In this document: positions 20,727 to 32,742 of the stretch, piece by piece
Position numbering within the stretch: the stretch's first letter is position 1
Layout: every line of letters starts with the position of its first letter
Assembly (NCBI RefSeq): GCF_000344685.1
Contig: NW_006920410.1
Span: 2,428,693 to 2,492,692 of the forward strand
Length of the DNA stretch: 64,000 bases
Direction of reading: 5' to 3'
Origin: Gloeophyllum trabeum ATCC 11539
Taxonomy: Eukaryota; Basidiomycota; Agaricomycetes; Gloeophyllales; Gloeophyllaceae
Translations under genes and position numbers: made by a program
The notes under the pieces: generated by a model
Database searches by the model: none
The model's input: the letters and a program-made list of their open reading frames with translations, nothing else
Told to the model about the DNA's origin: nothing

Positions 20727-22557
20727 ATGTCCCAGTATATCAACGTTACGTTCCTCGGGACGTCCAGCGGCGGGGGCCCCTCCGAGTCGCGCAACTGCTC
20801 GAGCTTGGTCGTGGACATGATGGGCGACGGTACGCTATGGAGTACGTAACAATTTTCTGCGCTCGTGATACATACAGGTGCGCTGACGATGCGCGGTTGC
20901 AGTGGTTGACTGTGCAGAAGGGACAGTCCGCCAATTTACTTTTCAGCCGCGTGGAGCCCACGGACAGATGTACCTACGATCGAGCAGAGTCACGCGGGTC
21001 TTCATCACGCACATGCACGGTACGTCTGCATAACACAACGTATTCGTACAGTACATTCGGAGATAAATCTGCGACTCGACTAGCGGACCACACGATGGGC
21101 CTGATCACCCTCATCCGCAACGTCCTGCGCGCGCCGCCGACGACCTCGGATGCGACGTACAGCACGTTCCGCGACCCGAAGCGGATCGACATCTACGGCC
21201 CGCGGGGTATCCGCCAGTTCGTGCGCACGATTATCAGCGTCACGCACACGCGCTCGCACCCGGAGGATTTCTTCGTAGTGCACGAGCTCCTCATGCGGAA
21301 GGACTGGGCGGCGGGCCGCGCGTATAGTGGGGACGCGCCCATGCCGGATGCGAGTGAGAGCGAGATGGACGACGAGGGCGAGGGCGAGGGCGTGCCGGAG
21401 ACGCGTGATGCGAGCGAGGAGCCTGGGGAAAGCGAAGAGGAGACTGAAGAGGAGGACGACGAGGAGGGTGAGGATCTGTGGGAGGAGCCGAGCGCGCCCG
21501 CGGAAGACGGGCTGCACCCGAACGAGCTCGCCGGCCGCGATATCAGGGCGGACAAACGCCATTTTTGGCGCAAGGTCGTGAGCGTGGAGGCGGGCGGCGG
21601 GGAAGTATCCGTCGACGCAGGTCCCATAATCCACCGCGGTACGTACCCCCAATGCCCGCCTGTACCGTGAGCTTACCCTGTGCGCGGCAGACCCATGTAT
21701 CGGCTACGTCTTCACCGCGCTCCCCTCCGAAAACCCGCACCCCTCCGCGCCGCCGTACGCGCCGCGCAAGCTCGTCATCCTGGGCGACACCTCCGACCCC
21801 GCGCCCGTGCTTCCGCTGTGCCGCGCGCCGCCGCCGTCGCTGCTCGTGCACGAGGCGACGGACGCGTACATACCCACGAGCGTCGACCCGCAGAGCAAGC
21901 GCAGCCGCGAGCTCGTCGCGGAGAAGTGCGTCGAGCGCGGGCACTCGACGCCCGAGATGGCGGGCGCGTTTGCGCGGCGGATCGGCGCGAAGCGGTTGGT
22001 GCTGAACCATCTGGGGGCGAGGTGCGTGGGCGGCGGTCGTGGTGGATTTTGTTTGCTGATGCAGTGTTGTGTCCAGGTTCCCCGCGCCGCTGATGAATAA
22101 CGGGCCGAGGATACGAGGTGCTGTGCTGAGGGAGATGGAGAGACAGGCGTCGGAGGCGTGGGGCGGGGGCACCGCGCGCGCGGCGCTCGATTTCACGAAG
22201 ATCACCATCCCGCCCGAGCGCCTGCCGACGCCCGTGCACGCACTCGGGCCGGAAATGATGGTTCTGGACGGTGGGGATAGCAACGACGACGCACCGGCCA
22301 ATGGCGACGGGGAGGCGGGCGGGTCGAATTCGCAGAGCGCGCGGGGAGGGTGGGGGAGGGGACGGGGCAGGGGAGGGGAGCGGGACGTGTTCCGAGGGCG
22401 GGGAGGGCGGAAGAGGGAGCTGGACGCGGTGAGCCCTGGGGGCAGCCGCGGGGGGCGGAGTCGGAGCCAGGGCGGGCGAAGTCAGAGCGGGCACAGCGCT
22501 TCGAGGTCGCGGAGCTTCAAGAAGGCGAAAGAGTTGGAGGACACGGCGGTGGTGTGA
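20727..22557 (+). CDS. Ribonuclease Z (tRNA 3'-processing endonuclease, short ELAC1-like form)
   Basis: Five exons: 20727-20841, 20903-21019, 21084-21638, 21691-22021 and 22077-22557, giving 532 aa. It is a metallo-beta-lactamase-fold zinc enzyme that removes 3' trailers from pre-tRNAs. Visible motifs are FLGTSSGGGPS at the N-terminus, the zinc motif HMHADH (residues 75-80, split by an intron), YGPRGIRQF, ILGDTSD, VHEATD and NHLGARF. The chain is extended in two ways. A strongly acidic insertion of ~55 residues (Asp/Glu/Gly/Ser-rich) sits between YSGDAPMP and LHPNELAG, and a C-terminal ~80-residue tail is rich in RG and RS repeats. Both look disordered. Bacterial and ELAC1 forms are ~300-360 aa, so these account for the extra length. 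Confidence 0.93.
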
Positions 22558-23583
22558 GGGACGGGTTAGTGCTGTTGTCTGCCACGTATTCTAGCGGAGG
22601 AACGATGTGTCTTGTCTCTTTCTAGTGCTCAAGGGAATTGCTCTTGTATCCGTATCTTGTACCTTGTAGACGCCCGTGCTCTATAGACGTAGACGTTGCG
22701 ACTACACGAAGGCCCGGGATGAATACTGTCGCCACGGGAAGCCGACGATTCAGGTTGCAGGCTCTGGCACTCGCATGAAATGGTGTTAGATTGCTACATA
22801 GCATGCGTGCGTCCACGGACGATGATACACGGACGACGTCAGATCTCGGGGTTTGTCATGTACCCTATGCCGATGGTACACACACGAGGTAGAGAAGGCA
22901 GCCCCCATGACTGCTTGGACTGCAAACAAGCTATGTATGCGGGGATGACTCTGGGAAGCCACCGACACGTTCTCGAGGCGTGGCTAGCGAATATAGATGC
23001 TGGCGGTTATTTAGACAAGGCTACCTTGAGAACACGGCTGCACGAGAACTATGTGGCATGGAAAGCTCGTACTAAAGAATACAATGCTCGTTGTATGGAA
23101 TAAAGCACATCGCAGACCATCCACGATCGGACTGTCGAGGACAGCGAAAGGCAGGAGAGAAGACAGAGATCCCGGGAGAAGCCGGGTATAAATAGCAGAA
23201 GTGATGCTTCCATATTGGCGGATGACAGCAACCCTGCAACGCCGCCAACGCTGGCCCGCTTCTCGTCGGGAGAAGCCCCGCCTCGTCGGCCTCGCTCTGC
23301 CAACCAGTCTCGTCGACGTCGCGCACGCCAACGTCGGTGACAGCTGGAACGGAGGATGGACGCGTCGCAGGACGCGCAGAAGGGAAGACGCGGGCGGAAT
23401 AGAAGGGCGGGGACGGAGCAGCCGGGGATGAAGAAATGAAGAATGGGCGAAGAAGGACTTGGAACGGGATCGATGGAGCGAGTGCCGGTTGCTGTTACCC
23501 GGCCTCCGTTCTTAAATCGCGTCGACACTCGCGTCGAGGTTGTTCGGGCCAGCGTCGTACTGCTTCGTCCGCCACGCGCCAGC
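22558..23583. other. Gene-poor stretch between RNase Z and the Ser/Pro-rich protein
   Basis: About 1 kb. A plus-strand ATG frame of 107 codons (22780-23103) has no recognisable family and is not called. The last ~150 bp are in frame with the next gene but lack a good start. No repeat seen. Confidence 0.45.
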
Positions 23584-24582
23584 ATGGCCGTCGCCCCGTC
23601 CGCCGTCCTCGACCCCGACTCGCAGCGTATTTCTGCGCATGCCCGTCCGCCCGCTCTGCACCTCGCCCTCCCGCTCAAAGCACCGTCCCCGAGCAGCTCC
23701 TCCGCCACCAGCGCCATGCTCTCCCCCGCCAGCTCCATGCTCTCACCCGCCAGCTCCATGCTCTCCCCCGCCAGCCCCTCCTCCGCGTCCACCAGCGCCT
23801 CCCCATCCAGCAGCAGCAAAGAAAAGTCGCCCTCGTTCCCCTTCCTCCGCTCCCTCTCCGTCCATTCCGCATCGTCGTCTGCGAGCTCCTCGCGCCTGAC
23901 TGTCCCGAGCAAAGACAAAGCCACGGCCAAGCCCCGCCGCACCCTCTTCCCCTTCCACCTCAGCCTCCCGCGTCTCTCCCCCAAGTCCTCGCCCGCCGCC
24001 GCCTCCCCCCTGCCGTCCCCCTCGTCGCTGAGCGACAACCCGCCCGCCTCGCGCCCGCGTTCCCAGTCCAACGCTCCCCCCTCTCCCCGTCCGCGCCCCG
24101 TCCGCACAACCAACCCGAACAACCCCTTCCCGCGCTACCACACCCGCCCCTCGCCCTCGCCATCGCGCCACCGCCCGCCCGCCCCCGTCGCCACCTTCAC
24201 GCGCGAGCAGCTCGACGCGCTCGTCGGCGCGTCCTCGCCCTCCGCATCCCCCGCGGGCCGTCGCCGCCGCCGCCGGGACCGCGACCGCGACCGCGAGCTC
24301 GAGTTCACGTACTACTGCCGCGCGCTGCCGTACGACGCGGGCTACGCGCCGGGCGTGTACGTCGAGTACGAGGGGAAGCCGACCGGCGCGGGGCGCAGGT
24401 CCAGCGAGAGCGACGAGTCGGAGGAGGAGGAGGGGGATGGGCTGCCGGGGTACGACGCGCATTCGTCCTCGTCGTCGACGATTATGCATGCCGGCCAGGA
24501 GCGGCGCGGGCGCTGGGAGGTTGCCAGCGTTTTGGCGCTGAATTTGGTGGGGACCTTGGAGGGTCGGGGGAGGCCGCGGTAG
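23584..24582 (+). CDS. Ser/Pro-rich protein of unknown function
   Basis: Single exon, 332 aa from the ATG at 23584 (start MAVAPSAVLDPDSQRISAHA); the frame is open further upstream but unconvincing. I do not recognise a family. The N-terminal two thirds are disordered Ser/Pro/Arg sequence. It includes three tandem copies of a 21-bp unit encoding MLSPASS (about 23714-23776) and basic-hydrophobic pieces such as LFPFHLSLPRLSP. A short ordered-looking C-terminal part follows: ATFTREQLDALVGASSP, then a run of six arginines with alternating Arg-Asp, ELEFTYYCRALPYDAGY, an acidic Glu patch and a hydrophobic end. Another frame on the same strand is also open for most of this length, a GC-composition effect. 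This frame is preferred for its acidic/basic pattern and plausible C-terminal block. Confidence 0.55.
   Translation: MAVAPSAVLDPDSQRISAHARPPALHLALPLKAPSPSSSSATSAMLSPASSMLSPASSMLSPASPSSASTSASPSSSSKEKSPSFPFLRSLSVHSASSSASSSRLTVPSKDKATAKPRRTLFPFHLSLPRLSPKSSPAAASPLPSPSSLSDNPPASRPRSQSNAPPSPRPRPVRTTNPNNPFPRYHTRPSPSPSRHRPPAPVATFTREQLDALVGASSPSASPAGRRRRRRDRDRDRELEFTYYCRALPYDAGYAPGVYVEYEGKPTGAGRRSSESDESEEEEGDGLPGYDAHSSSSSTIMHAGQERRGRWEVASVLALNLVGTLEGRGRPR
23714..23776 (+). repeat. Three tandem 21-bp units inside the Ser/Pro-rich gene
   Basis: The unit ATGCTCTCCCCCGCCAGCTCC is repeated three times head to tail with one or two base changes (a Ccc/Cca swap in copy 2; copy 3 diverges at its end). It is in frame and encodes MLSPASS each time, so copy number can change without a frameshift. 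Confidence 0.8.
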
Positions 24583-25163
24583 TGTGAGTCGTCCTCGATC
24601 TTGGGTGCGCCTCGGTCTGCGGTGCTCACGACGCAGTTCAAGATATATGGTCCTCGTCCGATTCCCGGCACTCTCGTCCACACTGGACTGTGCATACGCA
24701 CGCGCAGAGCCTCAGCTCCTGTCGAACCCTGCATGTTCGCGATTCTGGTAACTTATTGCATACACCCTTCAACACCTTCTCCACCAGCATAATTTCCAGC
24801 CTCATTCTTTAGATTCATGTCATCGCATCGCACTCGCATCACATTTTTTCCTTTTCCTCCGAATCGTCGTGTTCATGTCCCTCCCTTCCTCGTGTTGTGT
24901 ATAGACCCGCTGTATTCATTATTAGATTGACGACATCATGGGTGTGCGGGTTCTCTAAATATGTGTATAGGTGCGGGTGCAGTTTATTGTAGTAATTGTA
25001 CATGAGAATGGCCGTGCCGCGTATGCATTTCATGTCTATGCGCATGCCACGGTCTCCTACAATGTCGAGGGGTCACCGGTCGGACCTGGAGGGGACGCGA
25101 TGCACGGCCCTTGGATGAAGGCGCTCTTTCTTTGAGCAGCGACATCGCGGCTCCTTCTCGGAG
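24583..25163. other. Intergenic region (convergent) before ELP5
   Basis: About 580 bp between convergent 3' ends, AT-rich around 24880-25010. No gene, repeat or RNA recognised. Confidence 0.5.
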
Positions 25164-26479
25164 CTATATGTCCAGGTCCTCATCCGGATCGTCGTCGTCG
25201 ATGTCGTCCGCCGAATCGGGGTCGTAGTATATCGCCCCGGGGGGCGCAGCGGGCGCGGGTGCTTGCCCTAGAACACGAAAGAAGATGTGATCAGCACGCG
25301 GCGTCGAGTGGATAGGGGGGTGCGGGGAACGCGTGCCTTCGTGCGCGTACGGCAAGGGCACGCGCGCCCGCGCCTGCTGCTGCTCGGGCGTGAGGCTGAG
25401 GTTGAACGGCACGCCGTGCGCCGGGTCCGCGGCCGCTTGCTGCTCCTGCGCACGACAATGCACCCATCTGATCAGTCACTTGGCCTGACGAACGAGGGGG
25501 GGGGACGCACCTCGGCGCCCGCGCCGCCCTTCCGCGCGAACACGCGCCGCAGGCTGTCCATCTCCGCGAGCGAGCACGCCGCGCCGGATTTCCACCCCTC
25601 CAGCACGCGCTCGACGCCCCTCCGCCCGCCTGCGCTCCGCACGACCACTTCCACCACCGCCTCCCCCTCCCCCTCCCCCTCCGCCCCGTCCCCGCCGAGC
25701 ACGAGCCGCTCGACCTCGCCGCGCCGCGCCGCGAGCGGGGCGAACACGCGGAAGAAGCGCTCCGGCGCGGAGAGCGGCGGCGGGGGGGTGAGGTACGCCG
25801 CCGCGATGTGCGCGAGCAGCGCGGGCGGGTGCGCGGTGAGGTGCGTGAGCGCGGGGGAGAAGCGCGTTTGGGCGAGCAGCGGGAGGAGGGGCGTCGGGCT
25901 GGGGGAGGGGGGCGTTGGGGGGGAATGGAGGTGCAGGGTTAGGCGGGCGGGGGCTGTAGGCGGTGTGAGTGGGCGAGGGGCAAGGGGGAGGGGGGCTTAC
26001 CCGGGCGCGATTCGAGGAGGGTCAGGAGCGCGGAGAGGAAGGTGGTGGTAGCGGACACGGAGCGCAGGTCTGCGGCGAGCGTGTCGGCCGAGTCTATGAT
26101 GACTTCGAGCGGGCCTGGCGGGGCTGGGATCCGGTGTACATTTAGTGCTCGGTATACGAGTAACACAGAGGAGCTCACCGTCCTTGATGAGGTTGAGTAT
26201 CTCCTCGCGCGGATCCGTCCACTCCTCGTCGTACCCGGGTACATTCCCCGTCCTATCGAGGACCTTTACCTGAGGATCCTCATCCGCACCTACGAGCGAG
26301 CTCGGCGGGTACAAAAGGCATATCAGGAGCACCGTGCCCTTTCGCTGAGGATTGTGCTTGCGACTTAGTATCGCGCGGAGGAGGGGCAGGCATGTTGCGG
26401 TGAGCGAGGACTCGAGGAGGAGGACGGGGCTTGGGGGTTTTGTGGTGTTGGAAAGGATGGACGGGAGGAGTAACGGCAT
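25164..26479 (-). CDS. ELP5: Elongator complex subunit Elp5
   Basis: Five exons: 26479-26179, 26123-26001, 25953-25511, 25445-25337 and 25267-25164, giving 359 aa. Elp5 is part of the Elp4-Elp5-Elp6 ring of Elongator, needed for wobble-uridine modification of tRNAs. The N-terminal part has the RecA-like pattern SSLTATCLPLLRAIL, VLLICLLYPPSSLV and LEVIIDSADTLAADL. The C-terminal signature is clear: VPFNLSLTPEQQQARARVPLPY, then IYYDPDSADDIDDDDPDEDL ending in DI, the acidic tail typical of Elp5. The last intron needs a GC donor (g/GCACGC at 25336) to join in frame; a weak GT donor three bases downstream is the alternative. The middle is Ala/Pro-rich. Start is the first ATG of the frame. Confidence 0.9.
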
Positions 26480-26663
26480 CTTCAAGCAAGATCGGCGTGA
26501 GATCTCATTTGCCCGTGGTTGTATTCGCGATTAGATGCGGACACGTAGGATAGACAGAGCTACACTATAGCACCATTTATGCATGTCCCTCTAAATAATA
26601 AATTACGGGGATGTGAGATATATCCAGAGCAGTCCAGCACGTTTTCTGAGCACAGGTCACGGC

Positions 26664-27546
26664 CTATATCGACTTTTTCTCCCAAGCGCTCCTATCCAAT
26701 GCGCACTCCTCGAAGCTGACTCCTGATACGCTAGTATGCTCGACTGTGCGGAACCCATATTTCCGCAGACACTCCCCGATGTACGTCGCAAGCGGGCAGT
26801 ACACGATCCGGACCTTCTGCACCTGCTCAGCGGACTCGAACGTCCGGCGCAACGCATGCTCTAATAGATCGTCCTGCACTCCCGACTTGCGATACTTCTC
26901 CTCGACGTGGAAGTGGCGGATAGTCGCGACGGCGGAGGTGCCAGACGTGAATTCGCAGGTCGTGTCCGCCGAGATGGTGATTTCGGAGGTGGAGTCCGGC
27001 GAAGCGTCGACGGCGATGAGCCCCACAAAGCTCTGGCCGTATTCGAGAATCCAAAGCCCGGATGCGGGCGAGCGGGAGTAGTAAGACGCAATGTCGAAAA
27101 TGTCTGGTTTGCGCAGTGTGTTCTGCGTCAGCTTCTCGAACGCTGGGCGGTTCCTCCTGATGATGACCATAAGTTATGTGGAGCAATGAGGTATGGCGAA
27201 GAACTTACCAGTCAATGAAAAACATGAATGGCACCGCCATGGATGCAAACGCAGGCAATGGCTTGAGGAAGCTGAGCCATCCAAAGGCATCATAGTCCGG
27301 CCACCAATGCATGACCTGAATGAATATGCAGGACATCGCTACCCAGCTCGCGATCATTAACGGGTGGAAGTATGCTTTACGAAGGGTAAGCTTATATTCT
27401 GACCACATAAGCCATAGTATATACGCACCTCGTTGATTCGCCTCTGCAAGAAGACCCATGTAAGCCTTGCCCAGCACGAAGCGGACGAGCTTGTCATCCT
27501 CCTCGGACGGCTTGTACAAGCGTATACGCGCGACAGGCTCGACCAT
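26664..27546 (-). CDS. Membrane-associated GNAT-like acetyltransferase family protein
   Basis: Three exons: 27546-27429, 27374-27209 and 27156-26664, giving 258 aa. After a short soluble start (MVEPVARIRLYKPSEEDDKL) there are two hydrophobic segments near residues 45-66 and 76-95 (cores IASWVAMSCIFIQVM and PLPAFASMAVPFMFF). The remainder resembles a GNAT fold: SGLWILEYGQSFVGLIAVD, then ATIRHFHVEEKYRKSGVQDDLLEHAL, which has the acetyl-CoA loop position (R/K-x-x-G-x-x pattern, here KYRKSGVQDD), and ECLRKYGFRTVE. This N-terminal membrane hairpin plus GNAT layout is common in uncharacterised basidiomycete proteins. The acetyl-CoA loop is degenerate, so catalytic activity is uncertain and the substrate unknown. 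Confidence 0.75.
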
Positions 27547-28355
27547 GTCTGCTGGCTTGCTGGGGGTAGAGAGACACCATTTTAGGGAGGAGAGAGGGGA
27601 GCTATAAGCCGTTCCTGTCGATCACAAAGTCGAGCGCACGTTCGACCGTCAATCCTGCGCCTCCTCAAAAAAGACTCGGTAGATGAGCACCTGTCTCTAA
27701 TTGTACAGTCGAGTCCCTCTTACACCTACAAATCAATGCACCAGATTTTAAAGATACAGCACATGTATATACATGAATTGTTTCAGGGGAGATAATGCAG
27801 GCTACACTTTGTACAAGTGAAATTCTGAAGGGGGCCCAAAGAGTCAGCCACCAGGTGACGCATGCAATACAAGACTACTACAAATGGTATACAACTGTGC
27901 CGCGCGTCAGAGCTCGCTAGAGGTCCTGCGTCACCACTCTAACGTTAACCATACCTTCCTGGAGGGTCCATGAGACATAAATCATCCTAGTTTTAGCTCA
28001 ATCAGACCCATATGGACTGCCATTTATAACTTTTAAACCATTTACTATTGAGATGTTCCATACCACATACATACAGTGGCCTGCGAAAGTACTCGACCAC
28101 CCTTTTCAGATGTGTATGTGGGTAGACGTTACAAATGCCCCGCGACTAGATGCAGCCTAGATGGTTTTAGGAGCCTGGCTAAGTAAGGGGGGACTTCCCT
28201 ATGCTGTAAGTATCGGAAATATGCACTAGTCTAGCCTCGCCACATGGATCTAATCTCGGATAGATTCAGCTATATCTAGGCTGGATGCTCAGTCAGTCAA
28301 CCTCCAGGTCAACCCAGGACCTGCCTCCGTCACACATACACTGACCGCTGCAGCA
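27547..28355. other. Divergent intergenic region with a Tc1/mariner-like end
   Basis: About 800 bp between divergent genes. Most is AT-rich and featureless. Positions 28072-28106 resemble the outer end of a Tc1/mariner transposon (listed separately). No open frame belongs to a transposase. Confidence 0.45.
28072..28106 (+). mobile_element. Possible Tc1/mariner terminal inverted repeat remnant
   Basis: TA followed by CAGTGGCCTGCGAAAGTACT, then CGACCACCC, resembles the outer end of Tc1/mariner-type elements (TA target, CAGT start, GCRAAAGTAxTCG-like inner part). I found no matching inverted end and no transposase frame nearby, so at most it is a relic or solo end. Confidence 0.3.
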
Positions 28356-29825
28356 ATGCTCATCAAGAAAACATACCACGACATCCCCAGCAAGTTCGAT
28401 CCCAATGGGAACCCTATCCGCATCTTTGTGATAGCGCCCAACCTGCCCGACTACCCCCATGCCAAGTTCCCAGGTACGATGCCTGCTACTACCCACGCGT
28501 CGAACACTCACAGACGTTCTGTCTAGGCGTAGTGTGCTTCAGGTATTCCCCGTAATACATGAGGCGATGCCTTACAGGCTAATATACGCAGTGAAATCTA
28601 CCAGGTGACTGGCCCCGTCGAAAGGTTCGCCGGCCAAATTGCCAGCCATGGCTATGTAGTGGGTAAGCATTCGCCCTCCATACGGTCTTCACTGGCTCCT
28701 GATAAATAATTCAGCTTGCCCATCTATCTACCACGAGTTTCAAGGCCCCGAGGCCATACCATACGATGCTGAAGGTCGGCCCGTGTGAATGTACGAGTGA
28801 CCACCCATCTTATCTGCCACAGGTACCGATCGCGGCAACAAGTACAAGGTATTCATCGGCCATTATTGAGAACATACATCGTCCGATTGACTCGCCGTAT
28901 CAGATCGAGAAAGAAGTCGCCGCATACGACGAGGTGCCCTTCATCCACCGTATGCAGTCCTGCGACTCATCCTAACCCCATCGCAGGACGCCACCCTCGC
29001 AATCGATCTGCTCACGTCCTTCCCCAACTGCACCGGGCGGATCGCAGGTAAGATCCATCCATGATCCTGCGCCTTGCGGCCCCTTACCTATAGTCCCAGC
29101 TACCGGCATGTGTCTAGGAGGCCACCTGGTGTGCCCCTCTCTTACTCGTGTATAGCGCACTCAGTGTAGCATACCCCCCTCTCAGGCCTTCCGCGTGCGT
29201 TGCTTCTACGACTTACCTAGCGGCAAGCTAACCACCCTCACCGCTACTAGGCCGCCTTCAACCCGCGAGTCCTCTCCGCGGTCTGCTTCTTCGCGACCGA
29301 CATCCACAGCGCCTCGCTCGGCAAGGGAAAGCACGACGACACCCTCGCCAAAGTCCAGCGGGGCGATCTCACGGCCAAGGGCGAAGTCGTGGTACGTCCC
29401 GGTGTTCGTATCCTGGTTCGTGACTTTGCTCACCAGGTTTCGTAGATGGTCTTCGGTAAACAGGTAAGTACAACCACCGAGCACACCACGACGAGGGTTC
29501 CTGATCGTAGCGGAAGGATACACATGTCCCCCGCGAAGGTCGAGACCTCATCCGGAAGACCCTAGAAGACGCTAATGTCACGACGACGGTGAGTCCACTG
29601 ACATCGCCCTATCTGAGAGTTTTCACCCTTGCTGATACGAGTGCGCAGTTCCTGGAAGTGCAAGCGCAACACGCTTTCATTCGCGATGAATCATCCAAGG
29701 GTCGCTGGGACGCTGCTTTGACTCGCTCGCTCTTCTCGTTCATGTTGGAAGTGTTCGAGAGGACGGTCGGTAGAGATCTGGGGCCCAGAGCAGGGGGCCC
29801 AGCACACATCGAGCACGTCTGCTAG
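28356..29825 (+). CDS. Dienelactone hydrolase family protein
   Basis: Thirteen exons: 28356-28473, 28527-28542, 28592-28662, 28715-28774, 28823-28848, 28904-28933, 28987-29047, 29100-29128, 29186-29194, 29251-29391, 29446-29463, 29511-29588 and 29649-29825, giving 277 aa. It has an alpha/beta-hydrolase fold with a cysteine nucleophile. The nucleophile motif is TGMCLGGHL, the acid lies in GKQ..DTHVPREGRDL, and the histidine in QAQHAFIRDE. Further landmarks are IASHGYVVACPSIYHEF, YDEDATLAIDLL and CFFATDIHSASLGKG. Members hydrolyse dienelactones in aromatic breakdown or other esters; the real substrate here is unknown. The exon count is very high and includes a 9-nt exon encoding AFR right after the nucleophile motif. 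The exon 12 acceptor is either 29511 (chosen) or 29517, both in frame. Confidence 0.93.
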
Positions 29826-30221
29826 ATATAACTGGTTCATCATTGTACTTATAGAAGACCACATCCTTGCGTCGAAATGTCGAACCTTCGCCAGGCGAGC
29901 GTCGGTAAGCAGTAAGCATCCAATCACACACGATACGGGCATCAGTTTCCTGCATTCTGAAGTCCGTAATCCTCGTTACAATCGTATACAGCATGGCTAC
30001 AAGTTCTTTTTCAACCTCATCCTCAGTCACCACCAGTTAGTGCAAGGCAACGAACGACAACCGGAGGTTGAACGCACGCCGCCATCGTCGTTATGGTTCA
30101 TACAACAGATGATGCGACAAAAACACAGCTTGCGGAGAGAAATACCAAGTGAGAGAGATCGATGGAAACAGTGAGAGAAGAAAACTGATGAAGAAAAAAT
30201 ACAGAAAATCTACATCTAAGT
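29826..30221. other. Intergenic region (convergent) DLH / EF-1alpha
   Basis: About 400 bp between convergent 3' ends. A minus-strand frame of 97 codons here starts only at GTG and resembles nothing known. No other feature. Confidence 0.5.
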
Positions 30222-31929
<1,708 letters not shown>

Positions 31930-31941
31930 TTTGAGTGTTTT

Positions 31942-32217
31942 CTGTAGTGGACACCAGCAGTTAGCGACTGGCCGCAAGCAAAGACATGGAGAAAATTTGC
32001 GACGCAGGCGAAACCAGGTGGAAAGATTTGCTGGGTTCAGCAGCGTCCGACGCTCGACCGATCCCAGCGTCCTCTCCTCACAAAAAGCCTGTGCAATCGA
32101 ATGGAAACGTGCTACTCACTGAGCGTAAAGAAAGTGTAAAGAAAAGGGGAGGGTGAGGAGGATGAAGGTAGAGGGTAAGAGGTAGAACGGAATGTAAGCC
32201 TGGTCTCAGGGTTTATA
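31942..32217 (-). promoter_or_regulatory. EF-1alpha TATA box and 5' leader intron
   Basis: On the minus strand TATAAA occupies 32217-32212. About 95 bp downstream a consensus donor gtgagt begins at 32119. A ctgtag/ctacag acceptor ends at 31942, 12 bases before the ATG, predicting a 178-bp intron in the 5' untranslated region. This arrangement is common in fungal EF-1alpha genes; the splice sites are seen, usage is inferred. Confidence 0.65.
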
Positions 32218-32742
32218 CCCCGGCCGGGCGGTCAAATTTTTCTGCTTATCGATTGATGCCGAAAGTGATCAGATACGGACATGACTCGGCGCCGGGGCCG
32301 GCCGGTGTGGTGGCGCTCCACGCATTGCGAGAAAAACTGTGACTGCTAAGGAACACCCGCCATAAAAATTGTAAACGCTACAGGGATATGCCATCTATAT
32401 TGATGGGCACAGTTGTCTCATATCGTAGTCTACATACTAGATAATACATTAGAAAGCATTCTTGGTTGTCGACAAGAAGTGGACGCGGTACAACCATCGC
32501 ACGCTGGACGTGAAGGCACAGTGATTGCGAGATAATAAATAACACGTACAGAAGTGCAAGCGAGAAGCAGTGAGTCGTGGACGACTCCGACAGGACAATT
32601 CAGTTTTGAGAGGTTGAGAGCAAAAGGATGATCGCGATTAGAAGTCATGCGCCCGGACCAAGGCACTTATCTGCCTCCTTGTCAGCCAGCAGAACACGTT
32701 GCGGAAACGAGGAAACATTGGCCACCCATGATTCGTCGAGGC
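32120..32742. other. Intergenic region EF-1alpha / kinase
   Basis: Upstream promoter of EF-1alpha (to about 32300) and 3' flank of the kinase gene. It contains a GC-rich palindromic patch near 32295-32310 (GGGGCCGGCCGG). No gene recognised. Confidence 0.45.

Noticed and set aside
22780..23103. Plus-strand 107-codon ATG frame
   Set aside because: No recognisable domain, no intron pattern and unsupported by context; could be revisited with RNA data.
23436..24587. A 383-codon plus-strand frame and long minus-strand frames overlapping the Ser/Pro-rich gene
   Set aside because: They are low-complexity Arg/Pro or Gly/Arg sequence without any domain; the chosen frame has a better start and a structured C-terminal block. 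The choice remains uncertain.
29740..30033. Minus-strand 97-codon frame opposite the DLH 3' end
   Set aside because: It starts only at GTG and resembles no family; probably chance.
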